DNA of 42,358 nucleotides from Methanotorris formicicus Mc-S-70 (GTDB lineage: Archaea > AGJL01 > Methanococci > Methanococcales > Methanococcaceae): contig NZ_AGJL01000010.1 in the NCBI RefSeq assembly GCF_000243455.1, forward strand, positions 1-42,358, written 5' to 3'. The position numbers and the translations under genes were made by a program. This document shows, in pieces, positions 9,203 through 19,820 of this stretch. The notes under the pieces are model-generated. The model ran no database searches. It saw only the letters and a program-made list of their open reading frames with translations, and was not told where the DNA came from. How positions within the stretch are numbered: position 1 is the first letter of the stretch; each line of letters opens with the position of its first letter.

Positions 9203-9997
9203 TTACTCCTCTTCCTTCTTAGGCAGTTCTGGGGTGTAAAGGACACAGCATGCATCGTCTAATGACATCTTCACATATGTTCCATAAGCAACAGCCCAAA
9301 GTATTGCAGCAGTGATTGTTGAGACAATATCCAATTTAGCAATAGAGAAGACCAACCATGTTATTAAACCACATGCCACTGCAAGTGTTAAAGTTCTTTT
9401 ATGGCTTTCGTTTGGTCCCAAACATGCGTTGAATGGGTGCAATATTGCCATACCTGCTCCAATAAATGCCAATGCAATAATTCCATTTTTAACAGCGTTG
9501 TCAATAAATATCTCTGCTGAGAATCCTCCTGCATAAGCAACACAGAATCCAAGGATTGCCAATGCCCCTGCAAGAGAGAGTTTTGTCATACTTTGAACCA
9601 TAATTGGGATTTTCATACCTACTGGATTTACTGTTAATCTTCCAACTATAAATCCAACAATTATTGCAATAACTGCAGTGAGTATTGGAGCCACAACTTC
9701 AGGAATACCAAAAACCTTAGGGATTAAAACACCTGCCAATGCTGCTGTAGTTCCCATACCTAAACTAATCATACCAATGGATGGAACCCCAGTACCCAAA
9801 CCATAAGCAGCAACCTTTCTTGTTGTGTTTGCTCCTGCAACACATGCACCTACAGCCAATAATCCACCAATCAACATTGACAAACTTGGGACGTATTGAG
9901 CAACGTACATTCCTACTATAGTAAGAACTGCTCCTACAGCCAAAATTTGATCTTCTGGGTAAAGTTCTGCTGCATGACCTCCTCCACCATGGGACAT
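9203..9997 (-). CDS. mtrC: Tetrahydromethanopterin S-methyltransferase subunit C
   Basis: MtrC (264 residues, usual length) is an integral membrane subunit with about seven or eight hydrophobic helices. It forms part of the sodium-translocating membrane core with MtrD and MtrE. The N-terminal [20 protein letters not shown] and the Gly/Ala-rich helices match the family. Its ATG follows a 54-base gap after mtrD, and mtrB begins 10 bases beyond its stop. Confidence 0.95.
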   Translation of the reverse strand: MSHGGGGHAAELYPEDQILAVGAVLTIVGMYVAQYVPSLSMLIGGLLAVGACVAGANTTRKVAAYGLGTGVPSIGMISLGMGTTAALAGVLIPKVFGIPEVVAPILTAVIAIIVGFIVGRLTVNPVGMKIPIMVQSMTKLSLAGALAILGFCVAYAGGFSAEIFIDNAVKNGIIALAFIGAGMAILHPFNACLGPNESHKRTLTLAVACGLITWLVFSIAKLDIVSTITAAILWAVAYGTYVKMSLDDACCVLYTPELPKKEEE

Positions 9998-10051
9998 ATT
10001 ACCACCAACTGTTTTTTTTATTTTTAATTAATTTTTAATGATACCTCAATT

Positions 10052-10759
10052 TTATGCCAAACCTGCCATTCCTAATAATACAATTCCACACAATAATGAT
10101 GCCACAAATGATGCAATAACTCCATTTGGCATTTTCTTGAATTTTGGGTCGTGGAACCCTTCTATTGTACCTCCAATGTTGTAGGATGCTAAAACCGCAT
10201 TTATGAAGAAGAAACCAACTGCCAAGATTCCAGCAATTGCTGCATCAAATCCTAACTGTTTTAATGCAACGTATGCAAGAGCCCCACCAATACCTCCAAG
10301 TCCTGCTCCAATCAAACCACTAACAAAACAAACTGTAGGTACTGCGTGACCAGTTGTCCCTGGTGTGATGTATGGTTTTTGAATGTCTCCTGTTATAGGG
10401 TCTTTTTCACACTTATCTGCTGCTGGAACAACCCCTACTCCAAATACATAAATCAACTGCCCAATTAACATTGTAATACCAAGCATAATCATTGAACCTA
10501 CTGCTCCAGAGAGAGCAATTAATGCCAAGTGTACTGGGTTAAATACATTAACTCCACTTTGTGCTGCCATTGCAGCAGCAGCCATTAATCCAGTAAATCC
10601 TGCACCTGCTGCCAACTGGGTTGTACCAGTACCTACCCCTGTTGAGGTAGCCATTGCTGCTGGAGCACCACCGACAGGAACAAAATGAACACTTGCATTA
10701 ATTATGGCCCCTGCAATTGTAACCTCTGCAAGAGGAATCAATAAACTCACAGCATCCAT
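10052..10759 (-). CDS. mtrD: Tetrahydromethanopterin S-methyltransferase subunit D
   Basis: MtrD has 235 residues and about six membrane helices. Family stretches seen are [20 protein letters not shown] and [20 protein letters not shown]. Together with MtrC and MtrE it builds the membrane part thought to carry sodium ions when the methyl-corrinoid is demethylated. A GGTGAT ribosome binding site stands just before the ATG at 10759. It follows mtrE by 26 bases in the same transcript. Confidence 0.95.
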   Translation of the reverse strand: MDAVSLLIPLAEVTIAGAIINASVHFVPVGGAPAAMATSTGVGTGTTQLAAGAGFTGLMAAAAMAAQSGVNVFNPVHLALIALSGAVGSMIMLGITMLIGQLIYVFGVGVVPAADKCEKDPITGDIQKPYITPGTTGHAVPTVCFVSGLIGAGLGGIGGALAYVALKQLGFDAAIAGILAVGFFFINAVLASYNIGGTIEGFHDPKFKKMPNGVIASFVASLLCGIVLLGMAGLA

Positions 10760-10785
10760 GATATCACCACATCATATTTGTTGTA

Positions 10786-11685
10786 TTATTTTGTGTATGG
10801 CCCGTATTTCTCTCTTGCAAATACCTCAATTTTTCTGTTTATTATTGCAGCAATTACAACAACTAAAAGCCCCATGATAATTGCAATAACTGATTTTGTT
10901 ACTAAATCACTTCCAATAATATCCCCTATAATTCCTCTCCAACCATCTAAGAACACAATTAAACCAAAGCAAAGCCCTGTTAATGGCCCACCTAATCTTG
11001 AACAGAAGTATGATGAATCCAAACCATTCCTTAAACCATATTCTGCCTTAATATCAATATCCCCATGGTTAGCAACAGGAACTCCTCCTCCAAATGGATA
11101 CTTTTGGTACTCTCTTTCAGCACCATAGTGAACGTCTCCAGTTGATGAACCAATTGCCCCAACTGTAATACCAAATATCAATGCAACCAATGGCAATGGG
11201 AATGGATTTCCTAATACGTTGTTTGCTAAGTATGCTGCAAAAACTATACAGAATATTGCCATAAAACCATGCCCTACTATAGGTCCCAAGTGACTTAAAA
11301 TAACATCCATATATACAGGCTGACCGAAGTTCTTTGATTGACCAACAATCCTACCCAAGTATGAGCTAACTGTATAAGCCCCATGAACAAATGCAGCCAC
11401 ACCAGCACCAATCACTAATGCAAGAACAGGATTCAACCCATAGTTTAACAATGCCCATGCCACTACTCCTGCAACTGCAACATATAAACCGTATGAAACT
11501 GGCTCCCCTGAAATTGCCTTGTTGAAGTATCTATGGATGTTACCCATTTGTGGAGCCAACTGAACCTGTGAGTTAGGGTTGGATTGGGAACCCACGTCTG
11601 ATTCCAAATCTTCTGCACATCCAGCAACTGTCGCTGCTGCTCCTGCCAAAGCCAGAGCCCCAAGGGTTATTAATGCAGTATCCAT
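10786..11685 (-). CDS. mtrE: Tetrahydromethanopterin S-methyltransferase subunit E, first gene of the mtr operon
   Basis: MtrE (299 residues) has about six membrane helices. The conserved cytoplasmic region SSTGDVHYGAEREYQKYPFG marks the family, and a conserved Asp in this protein has been linked to sodium transport in the complex. It is the first gene of the mtr operon, 229 bases downstream of mcrA. GAGGTGAAAAA just upstream of the ATG is a strong ribosome binding site. A separate promoter lies at about 11763-11785. Confidence 0.95.
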   Translation of the reverse strand: MDTALITLGALALAGAAATVAGCAEDLESDVGSQSNPNSQVQLAPQMGNIHRYFNKAISGEPVSYGLYVAVAGVVAWALLNYGLNPVLALVIGAGVAAFVHGAYTVSSYLGRIVGQSKNFGQPVYMDVILSHLGPIVGHGFMAIFCIVFAAYLANNVLGNPFPLPLVALIFGITVGAIGSSTGDVHYGAEREYQKYPFGGGVPVANHGDIDIKAEYGLRNGLDSSYFCSRLGGPLTGLCFGLIVFLDGWRGIIGDIIGSDLVTKSVIAIIMGLLVVVIAAIINRKIEVFAREKYGPYTK

Positions 11686-11762
11686 TTTTTCACCTCACAA
11701 TATATTACCATTAACATGGCAATGTAGTCCCTTACATAAATCAGGATATTTTTTATCTTTCT

Positions 11763-11785
11763 TTATATAATATATATTCTTTTCC
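11763..11785 (-). promoter_or_regulatory. mtrEp: Promoter of the mtr operon
   Basis: The mcrA-mtrE gap has, on the minus strand, GGAAAAGA followed by the TATA-like ATATATATTATATAA. This would place the start near 11740 with a leader of about 55 bases before mtrE. Together with the terminator after mcrA it suggests that mtr is transcribed on its own, possibly with some read-through from mcr. Confidence 0.45.
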
Positions 11786-11885
11786 ATTTGATTTCGCAAA
11801 ACCGAGATTAAAGAATTTTTTATTTTTACTTAAGATTTTTGTATTTTTTAACATATCGTTATTAAATCTAAAACAATATAAACAC

Positions 11886-11914
11886 AATAAAAAAATTAAT
11901 AAAGGCAAAAGCCC

Positions 11915-11916
<2 letters not shown>
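11886..11916 (-). terminator. Terminator of the mcr operon
   Basis: Starting inside the mcrA stop codon, the minus strand forms a short hairpin (AAGGGC, loop TTTT, GCCTTT; 11916-11901), followed within five bases by an uninterrupted run of eight T residues (11895-11888) and further T-rich sequence. This is a good archaeal-type terminator for a very highly expressed operon. Confidence 0.65.
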
Positions 11917-13573
<1,657 letters not shown>

Positions 13574-13661
13574 AGGCTCACCTCAAAGAATTTGTGGGGA
13601 CTTTATTTATTATTATTTATTATTTTGGAAATTTAAAAGATTTTATATTATAGGAAAGATT

Positions 13662-14444
13662 TTAGAGTTGCTTGAATGTGTCTTCTGTTGGGCAGAATCC
13701 ACCAAGGGTTCTTGCTCTGTGTATTCTCTTGACGATTGTCAAGAGTTCTTTGTCTTCTCTCATTGGAACTCCGTCTTTTCTGTAGATTGTTGTAATCTCT
13801 CTTAATTTTTCTTCTGGTAATAACTCTCCAACATCTACTGGCTCATCCAATGGCCTTCCAACTTGGTCTTTTACATAGACAACGTGCCCTGTTTTTTCAT
13901 CATAGACGTATCTTTGGAGAGCATCGAACATCAAACCATTTTCATCCAATCTTAATGAGTGTCCGTGTACAGTTGCCCCTCTGATACCACATCTTGCTGG
14001 GTCGAAGAATGCTGTATCAATTAAAAAGTTCTTGGACAATGCTTCCAAGTCACTTTCCCTCATCTCAATAACTTGTCTTCCTGATAATGTACCAGTATCT
14101 ACTCCTCTGAATCTCCACATGTATGTTCTTGCTCTGTCGTAAGGTTGAGCAGGTGCAAAGTACATTGAATCTGCAAACTGGATGTATCTAATTCTGTGTC
14201 CTTCTTTTGCTCCGTTGATTGGCTCAACTAAATCTCTTACGTAATCATCTGGTAAGTCCATTTCTTCCAATGGTGGGTGGATTGTTTTGTAATCTTCCCC
14301 TGGTTGTCTGTGTCCCATTATTTTTACGACATCTTCATCTGGAATTTCTCTCAACTTTTCTAATTCAACTTCTGGGTTCATGTGGTTTCTTCTGTTTTGT
14401 GCAATTTTTGTTTCACCTGGGTAGAATTGAGGCTTGTATGCCAT
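13662..14444 (-). CDS. mcrG: Methyl-coenzyme M reductase I subunit gamma
   Basis: McrG (260 residues) completes the (alpha beta gamma)2 hexamer and contributes to the F430 and coenzyme M pocket. The start MAYKPQFYPGETKIAQNRRN, the segment GHRQPGEDYKTIHPPLEEMD and the terminal RIHRARTLGGFCPTEDTFKQ are all characteristic. It lies 12 bases downstream of mcrC and is separated from mcrA by 88 bases. That wider gap includes an A+T-rich stretch and a strong GAGGTGA site before mcrA. Confidence 0.98.
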   Translation of the reverse strand: MAYKPQFYPGETKIAQNRRNHMNPEVELEKLREIPDEDVVKIMGHRQPGEDYKTIHPPLEEMDLPDDYVRDLVEPINGAKEGHRIRYIQFADSMYFAPAQPYDRARTYMWRFRGVDTGTLSGRQVIEMRESDLEALSKNFLIDTAFFDPARCGIRGATVHGHSLRLDENGLMFDALQRYVYDEKTGHVVYVKDQVGRPLDEPVDVGELLPEEKLREITTIYRKDGVPMREDKELLTIVKRIHRARTLGGFCPTEDTFKQL

Positions 14445-14456
14445 AAAATCACCTCA

Positions 14457-15053
14457 TTAAGTTAAGTGCTTTTTGATTTTTTCAATTATTTCATCAATTT
14501 TAGTTTGTGGGCAAGATTCACCCCTAACTACACCCGTTACTATATCCACAATCATTCCTTTTGTCTGTGGCTCAACAGGCATAACATTTAAAGTTTTAAT
14601 TCCGACTTTTGCGAAATCTTCCATATCTACTGGACATTGACAAACAACGATTGTTGGAATCTCTACATATCTTAAGAGTAATCTGGCTTTGTAAACAACG
14701 TGATTAACCACGTTTCCGAAATGTACAACACATAATTTGTGTCTATTTATTTGAGCAGCCTCCTCTGGCTTAAGTCCGAAAGTAGAACCTAAACTACCGT
14801 GTGGAGCATCGTGGGGAATTCCACTTCCTGCATCCAACACAAGAACACTTGTTTGAATACCCACTTCCCTAATCCCATAGGTTATTTCACATACTGGTTT
14901 TGTTATGTGCCTCCTCCCTGGTGACATTGCTACAACTACTACGTCATTTCTTAACGCCTCTGCAAAAGTACCTCTCTGAGCCAGTCCTCCACCTTCACCG
15001 AGACCCATTACTGCCCTGCAATCGATGATTTGCTCTTTTCTACCTACTGGCAT
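14457..15053 (-). CDS. mcrC: Methyl-coenzyme M reductase operon protein C
   Basis: McrC (198 residues) is not part of the mature reductase. It is thought to belong to the machinery that reduces and activates the F430 nickel; this role comes from family knowledge. Visible family stretches are [40 protein letters not shown] and [20 protein letters not shown]. Several conserved cysteines are present (C12, C57 and others). The gene is absent from mrt operons, so it confirms that this is the type I operon. Confidence 0.95.
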   Translation of the reverse strand: MPVGRKEQIIDCRAVMGLGEGGGLAQRGTFAEALRNDVVVVAMSPGRRHITKPVCEITYGIREVGIQTSVLVLDAGSGIPHDAPHGSLGSTFGLKPEEAAQINRHKLCVVHFGNVVNHVVYKARLLLRYVEIPTIVVCQCPVDMEDFAKVGIKTLNVMPVEPQTKGMIVDIVTGVVRGESCPQTKIDEIIEKIKKHLT

Positions 15054-15065
15054 ATTACTCCTCTT

Positions 15066-15551
15066 TTACTGTTTTTCTTCATCTTCCTCTTTTGGGATTA
15101 TTTTAACAGATGATTCAAATTTACTTCTTGGGTCGGTAATCCCAATCAATCTTTTATCTATTTCATTAACAAATCTTTCCCCATATTTTATATAGTCGGT
15201 TACTGTTGGTTTATCCTTCAAGAATTTACCTACTTTAATATTGTATCCAAATGGGAAAAGTTCCTTACAAATTTCTTCAAGTTTGTCTAACTCACTATCA
15301 TCTTTGAGAGTTATCCAAAACCTTCCTGCCATAACAGTAAGTTCAACAAGAATTCCTCCAACGTTAATTACTCTTCTTTCTGTATGCTTTACTGGCGTTC
15401 CTTTTGCAGGTCCATAGTAAACGGTTTTTGGGAGGGGCTGCCCGTGAATAATGATTCTTTCTGTAGTTTCCAAATCATAAACTTTATTTAGGAATTTTTC
15501 AGTGGTAGTCGCCTTTAAATATCGGTGGGGGAAAACTTCAACTTCTATCAT
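15066..15551 (-). CDS. mcrD: Methyl-coenzyme M reductase operon protein D
   Basis: McrD (161 residues) is a small soluble accessory protein that associates with apo-reductase and is believed to help assembly or cofactor delivery. The stretches VEVFPHRYLKATTTEKFLNK and VYYGPAKGTPVKHTERRVIN fit the family, as does the acidic C-terminus. It lies 9 bases after mcrB and 12 before mcrC. Confidence 0.95.
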   Translation of the reverse strand: MIEVEVFPHRYLKATTTEKFLNKVYDLETTERIIIHGQPLPKTVYYGPAKGTPVKHTERRVINVGGILVELTVMAGRFWITLKDDSELDKLEEICKELFPFGYNIKVGKFLKDKPTVTDYIKYGERFVNEIDKRLIGITDPRSKFESSVKIIPKEEDEEKQ

Positions 15552-15560
15552 CTAAATCAC

Positions 15561-16895
15561 TTAGATTTTGTCTTTAACTGCTAATGCCCCATCAATTACG
15601 TATTTCAATGGTTCTCTAAATTCATCAATTGCACTGAATACAGCACCGACTAATGCTGATGTTTTTTCTGGTGAGAACATTTGTGTCCCTGCATCTACAC
15701 ACATTGCAGCACATACTGGTGGGATTGCAAATCCTTTTGAGTGTCTTGTAACGATGTGGTTTCCGTTGAAGATACCTGGTCCTCCTCCACCATAGATGGA
15801 GTGTGAGAAGAAACTGAAACCGACTGCTGTACCTTCTGCTCTACCGAAGTCAACTCCTGGTAACCCAGTTTCATATTCAATTATGTCGTTGTAGTATAAG
15901 ATTGTTGATGCAACGTTTTGTGCTGCTCTTGCTGCACCACAGTTTACAATAACTGCAGCAACTAAACCTGCTGCTGCGTAAGCGTTCCACTTAGCAACAT
16001 CAACAGGTTTGTATAATACGAATCCTGATGGCATTTTTTTGTCTTCTGTAATAACTCCATCTTCTAATGCTCTTTCAACAATTGACGCTACAACTGTACC
16101 TACAGTTCCGTTCTTACCGTTTGCTTTTACTAAGTCAATTACTAAGTTATCTGCATTTAATCCTTGGTATGCTAAACCAAGTAAGTGTAATCTCTCAAAT
16201 GATCCTATTGCGTCCCCCATTTCAAACATTGCTGTTTGTTCCATAATTGATGCAAATGCAACAGCGTTCATGATATTTTTCTTTGTTGTAGCAACGTAGT
16301 GGTTTACCATAATGTTTCTCAAAGCGTAACCTAAACCTTCTAAGTTTGTTGGTGCCCCCAACAATGAAGCAATATTTGCTCCCATGTAGTCAGGAACTTG
16401 TGGGTATCTTCCTAAGATTGCTGCGTGAACCATTGGTGCATCAAACATATCTACATCAAATGTCTTGATAATTGCTTCTTTTAAAGCCATTGCTGTGTTC
16501 AACATAGAAATTGAGTATTCAGCAGCAACTTCCAATCTTTTTGATGGTAACTGAACAGCCATTTGTTTTCCGTCATTGATGAGTTTTACACTTGTATCGT
16601 CGTCTGGGGAAATCCTCAACAACTTATCTACATATTCCATAATTGTCTCAGCATTTTCTACAATTGGTAAGTCCAATGTCCTACCTGGAATTACACAAGC
16701 CTTTCCTCCAACTGCTCCAGTCTTCAATGCATTTTCAATACCTGCTAAGTTAACTGCGACGGTTCTTTTAATATCCTTAACGAGTTTTTGGATTGTTGGG
16801 TTGTATAATGGGCTTATTGCTTCTAATGGCACATTTTCTTCAACAAGTTCTCCTTTTGCGTTGTACAAACATATTTTATCTTCATACTTTACCAT
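15561..16895 (-). CDS. mcrB: Methyl-coenzyme M reductase I subunit beta, first gene of the mcr operon
   Basis: McrB has 444 residues from the ATG at 16895 ([16 protein letters not shown]). A GTG at 16904 would add three residues, but the ATG has GTAGGAGTGG about eight bases upstream and gives the N-terminus usual for the family. McrB lines the active-site channel with McrA and McrG. The C-terminal block [20 protein letters not shown] is diagnostic. It heads mcrBDCGA, and its promoter lies in the gap shared with Mmp10. Confidence 0.98.
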   Translation of the reverse strand: MVKYEDKICLYNAKGELVEENVPLEAISPLYNPTIQKLVKDIKRTVAVNLAGIENALKTGAVGGKACVIPGRTLDLPIVENAETIMEYVDKLLRISPDDDTSVKLINDGKQMAVQLPSKRLEVAAEYSISMLNTAMALKEAIIKTFDVDMFDAPMVHAAILGRYPQVPDYMGANIASLLGAPTNLEGLGYALRNIMVNHYVATTKKNIMNAVAFASIMEQTAMFEMGDAIGSFERLHLLGLAYQGLNADNLVIDLVKANGKNGTVGTVVASIVERALEDGVITEDKKMPSGFVLYKPVDVAKWNAYAAAGLVAAVIVNCGAARAAQNVASTILYYNDIIEYETGLPGVDFGRAEGTAVGFSFFSHSIYGGGGPGIFNGNHIVTRHSKGFAIPPVCAAMCVDAGTQMFSPEKTSALVGAVFSAIDEFREPLKYVIDGALAVKDKI

Positions 16896-16904
16896 AGGAA
16901 CCAC

Positions 16905-17180
16905 TCCTACACTTTGATTATTACATGGTTATTATTAGGTGATTATATATATTCAATTTTCCATTAAATTCAAACCGAAAACTTTATATATTTTCCATTT
17001 TGGAACTATGCAAACAAGATAAACCCAATTTAGTAATATCACAACTTGAATTATTATCATGATTTATGTTTGGTTATGATTTTTTCTAATAATAAAGAAA
17101 CTCGATTCCCACAATAAATTTTAATATTTTTATGTTAATATTCATTATTAAGATATTATATCGAAAAAATACAATAGTGA
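16905..17180 (+). promoter_or_regulatory. Divergent promoter region between mcrB and mmp10
   Basis: This 276-base gap contains no gene. On the plus strand a near-ideal archaeal promoter, CCGAAAAC (16975-16982) plus TTTATATA (16983-16990), points toward mmp10 and would leave a leader of about 165 bases. On the minus strand two TATA-like tracts point to mcrB: GAAAATATATAA in the overlapping 16986-16997 region, and ATATATATAA near 16943-16953. Which of these drives mcr cannot be decided by eye. The plus and minus candidates overlap around 16985-16995, so polymerases may compete there. Confidence 0.5.
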
Positions 17181-18470
17181 ATGATTATGAATTTTGGGAT
17201 GAACATCGAAATGGATATTATAAACGAAAAAGAAAAAAAACCCCAACTACTCATAGATTTAAAAGGAGAGCCTGGAAAAGATTGCAATGGGTTTTGTAAG
17301 TTTTGCTATTTTAGAAAGGTGAATTATAATGATATATTTCCATTTGGATGCAAACACTGTACATTTCAAATTGGATGCGAGTATTGCACATACTCAGTAA
17401 GGGAAATAAATGGGGACTTCCTACCATTACCATTTGCTCTCCAACAAGTTCAAAGTGCATTATTTTTTAATAGGTATGAAAAAGTAAATATAACTGGTGG
17501 AGGAGACGTAAGTTGCTATCCATTTTTAGAAGATTTATGTAGATGCATCAGTGATATGGGGTTAAAAATACATCTTGGATACACATCTGGGAAAGGATTT
17601 AAAGATTTGAATACTGCAAAAAATTTGGTTGATTATGGAGTGGATGAAGTAACCTTTTCTGTATTTTCTACAAATGAAGAATTAAGAAGGGAGTGGATGA
17701 ACGACAAAAATGCAAAAACTTCCCTTGAATGCTTAAGGCATTTCTGCGAAAATTGTGAGGTACATTGTGCCATAATAGTTGTTCCAGGAGTTAATGATGG
17801 GGAAGAACTTATTAAAACAGTTAGTGATTTAGTAAATTGGGGGGCAAAGGCAGTAATATTAATGAGATTTGCAAACAAAACTGAACAAGGATTGATTCTT
17901 GGAAATGCACCAATAGTTGAAGGCATAAAAACTCATACAATAGAAGAATTCAAAAATCTTGTTAAAAGAATCCATGAAGAGTTTGGAAGTAAAATAAGGG
18001 TTTCAGGAACCCCACTATATGACCCAATTACAAATACGCCTTTCGCTATATCTTACGAGGAAAATTTGCTAAATAAATTAAAAAATAAAATTGAATGCGA
18101 GGCTACAATTATAACTGGAAATGTGGCGTATCCATTTTTAAAGAAGATATTTGATGAAACTCCCGTAAATATTATTAAAGTTAATAAGGATATTGCCGAC
18201 TTGATAACTGCAAAAGATTTGGAGGGAATTAATTTAAAAGAGTTATCCGATACTGTATTTATCCCTCCAAGGGCATTTGTCCACGATAGGGTAGCGGAAG
18301 AGATATTAACAAAAGATGGCGAAAAGAGGATGATTTTGAGGGGTGTTGAACAACTAACACTAGACGGAGAAGTTAGTGGAATATACACAAAAAAAGAAGC
18401 ACTTGAATTTGAATTAGAGGCGTTTAATGAACTTATTGAGATGATAAATTTCTTTGGAACTAAAAAATAA
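17181..18470 (+). CDS. mmp10: Mmp10, radical SAM methyltransferase for an McrA arginine
   Basis: This 429-residue protein contains CNGFCKFC (C-x3-C-x2-C, residues 34-41) for a radical SAM [4Fe-4S] cluster. It is followed by the Cys-rich [15 protein letters not shown], and [11 protein letters not shown] follows the first domain. This is the methanogenesis marker 10 pattern. Mmp10 C-methylates a conserved arginine near the McrA active site in a cobalamin-dependent radical reaction. The substrate protein McrA is encoded in the divergent operon. Three in-frame ATGs occur in the first seven codons (17181, 17187, 17199), so the exact start is uncertain. Confidence 0.88.
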   Translation: MIMNFGMNIEMDIINEKEKKPQLLIDLKGEPGKDCNGFCKFCYFRKVNYNDIFPFGCKHCTFQIGCEYCTYSVREINGDFLPLPFALQQVQSALFFNRYEKVNITGGGDVSCYPFLEDLCRCISDMGLKIHLGYTSGKGFKDLNTAKNLVDYGVDEVTFSVFSTNEELRREWMNDKNAKTSLECLRHFCENCEVHCAIIVVPGVNDGEELIKTVSDLVNWGAKAVILMRFANKTEQGLILGNAPIVEGIKTHTIEEFKNLVKRIHEEFGSKIRVSGTPLYDPITNTPFAISYEENLLNKLKNKIECEATIITGNVAYPFLKKIFDETPVNIIKVNKDIADLITAKDLEGINLKELSDTVFIPPRAFVHDRVAEEILTKDGEKRMILRGVEQLTLDGEVSGIYTKKEALEFELEAFNELIEMINFFGTKK

Positions 18471-18535
18471 CATTATCTTTTTAAATCATACTTAATAATT
18501 TAAATATATTGATATTGGTATTTAAAATAAAAAAG

Positions 18536-18646
18536 TGCCGAGGGGGGGATTTGAACCCCCGACCTCCCGGTTTCTCAGGACCCGGGGATCGTCCCCGGGA
18601 AATGTCCGTATGAGCCGGGCGCTATGACCACCTAAGCCACCTCGGC
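18536..18646 (-). tRNA. Elongator tRNA-Met (CAT) with a 37-nt intron
   Basis: The acceptor stem pairs GCCGAGG with CCTCGGC, the D-arm is GCTT/AGC, and the T-arm GGGGG-TTCAAAT-CCCCC is perfect. The anticodon stem CCCGG/CCGGG is split: after CTCATA (anticodon CAT) a 37-base insert runs to the A before CCGGG. This insert folds into its own GC-rich hairpin (CCCGGGG, loop ACGAT, CCCCGGG), and splice sites lie in flanking bulges as in archaeal bulge-helix-bulge introns. The position, one base 3' of the anticodon, is canonical. The 3' CCA is not encoded. M. jannaschii also has an intron in its tRNA-Met. Confidence 0.93.
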
Positions 18647-18670
18647 ACGCATTATCTTAATAACCCAAAG

Positions 18671-18704
18671 TCATATATATACTTTTCGGCGAAAATTTTA
18701 TATA
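18671..18704. promoter_or_regulatory. Back-to-back promoters for tRNA-Met and tRNA-Leu
   Basis: A near-palindromic core, CTTTTCGGCGAAAAT (18682-18696), is flanked by TATATATA-type boxes on both sides. Toward the right, GGCGAAAA plus TTTATATA (18697-18704) would start tRNA-Leu transcription about ten bases before 18738. Toward the left, the complementary GCCGAAAAG plus TATATATA (18680-18673) would start just before the tRNA-Met 5' end at 18646. The two B-recognition elements overlap. Confidence 0.7.
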
Positions 18705-18737
18705 CTGATGTGCAAAATTATAAATACTACTATCTAT

Positions 18738-18822
18738 GCGGGGGTCGCCAAGCCTGGTCAAAGGCGCTGGATTGAGGGTCCAGTCCCGTAGGGGTTCCAG
18801 GGTTCAAATCCCTGCCCCCGCA
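18738..18822 (+). tRNA. tRNA-Leu (GAG)
   Basis: An 85-base class II tRNA without intron. The acceptor is GCGGGGG/CCCCCGC, the anticodon stem CTGGA/TCCAG with loop TTGAGGG gives anticodon GAG, the long variable arm is TCCCGTAGGGGTTC, and the T-arm is CAGGG-TTCAAAT-CCCTG. The discriminator is A, as expected for leucine, and no CCA is encoded. Confidence 0.95.
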
Positions 18823-18933
18823 CTAATGATTAAATTATCTATTTTTTCGTTGTTGAATTTAATTAATCATGAATTTATTTGTTTTTACATTCTATATCCA
18901 AATATTCAAATTTAAGTATTTTTTGGTGATTTT

Positions 18934-19266
18934 ATGATAACTGTTGGAGATGGAAGGTATCGAGTATTTTTAAAATACGATAAAGTAGGGGATGATTTAG
19001 TTGTTATTATTGGAGGGGGAGAGAAAGAACATGTTGGCAGTGCCTCATTGATGGATGGTGAACTAAAAACAATAAATAGGAAAAATCATAAAGATTACAT
19101 TATTTCAGAATATGCTGCAAAAGTTATCTATAAAAAGATTAAAAAACCTGTTTTAGTTACTTGTGGGATTCATATAGACAATGCAAAAAAGGAAGAGATA
19201 GATATTTTAGTGGATAATGCAAAAAAATGTATTGAGTTATTTTTAATGAAAGGAGGAGGGTTATGA
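18934..19266 (+). CDS. LpdD-like protein (possible prenylated-flavin chaperone)
   Basis: This small 110-residue soluble protein contains GGGEKEHVGSASLMDGE and, later, HKDYIISEYAAK. These are features I associate with the LpdD/VdcD-like family that accompanies UbiD/UbiX decarboxylase systems. The family is proposed to help deliver prenylated FMN; this is from family knowledge. The stop overlaps the ubiX start (ATGA), a strong sign of joint function and translational coupling. GGTGATTTT precedes the ATG. The UbiD partner is not in this window. Confidence 0.6.
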   Translation: MITVGDGRYRVFLKYDKVGDDLVVIIGGGEKEHVGSASLMDGELKTINRKNHKDYIISEYAAKVIYKKIKKPVLVTCGIHIDNAKKEEIDILVDNAKKCIELFLMKGGGL

Positions 19267-19817
19267 AAGTTGTTGTTTGTGTAACTGGAGCAAGTGGAGC
19301 AACATACGCAAAAAGATTATTGGAGATTTTGAAAGAAAAAGATATTAAAACTTCATTAATAATCTCAAATTCTGCAAAAAAGATAATTGAGTATGAATTG
19401 AAGATGAAATGTGATGATTTTATAAAGTTGGCAGATGAATATTATGATAATGATGACTTCTTCTCCCCCCTTGCATCCGGTTCAAATAAATTTGATGCCA
19501 CCATTGTTATTCCCTGCTCAATGAAAACACTATCCTCAATAGCAAATGGATATAGTGGCAATTTAATAGTAAGAGTTTGCGATATTGCATTAAAGGAGAA
19601 GAGGAAATTAATTTTAATGCCGAGGGAAATGCCATTCAGTGCAATACATTTAGAAAATATGCTTAAATTGGCTAAATTAGGAGTTATTATTATGCCTCCA
19701 ATTCCAGCATTTTACAACGAGCCAAAAACTATCGATGATTTAGTTAATTTTATTGTTGGAAGAGTTTTGGATATTTTGGGCATTGATAATAATTTATTCA
19801 AAAGATGGGGTGAATAA
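19263..19817 (+). CDS. ubiX: Flavin prenyltransferase UbiX
   Basis: UbiX (184 residues, usual length) joins dimethylallyl monophosphate to FMN, making the prenylated flavin used by UbiD-type decarboxylases. Residues 6-15 (VTGASGATYA) form the flavin phosphate-binding loop. Also visible are the PCSMKTLSSIANGYSGNLIV region, MPREMPFSAIHLENML and the C-terminal MPPIPAFYNEPKTIDDLVNF block. It starts four bases inside the LpdD-like gene and ends three bases before srp54. Confidence 0.93.
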   Translation: MKVVVCVTGASGATYAKRLLEILKEKDIKTSLIISNSAKKIIEYELKMKCDDFIKLADEYYDNDDFFSPLASGSNKFDATIVIPCSMKTLSSIANGYSGNLIVRVCDIALKEKRKLILMPREMPFSAIHLENMLKLAKLGVIIMPPIPAFYNEPKTIDDLVNFIVGRVLDILGIDNNLFKRWGE

Positions 19818-19820
19818 ACT

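Noticed and set aside
16905-17180. Small RNA gene between mcrB and mmp10
   Set aside because: The strong promoter at 16975-16990 could drive one, but no structured GC-rich segment follows; a long leader of mmp10 is simpler.
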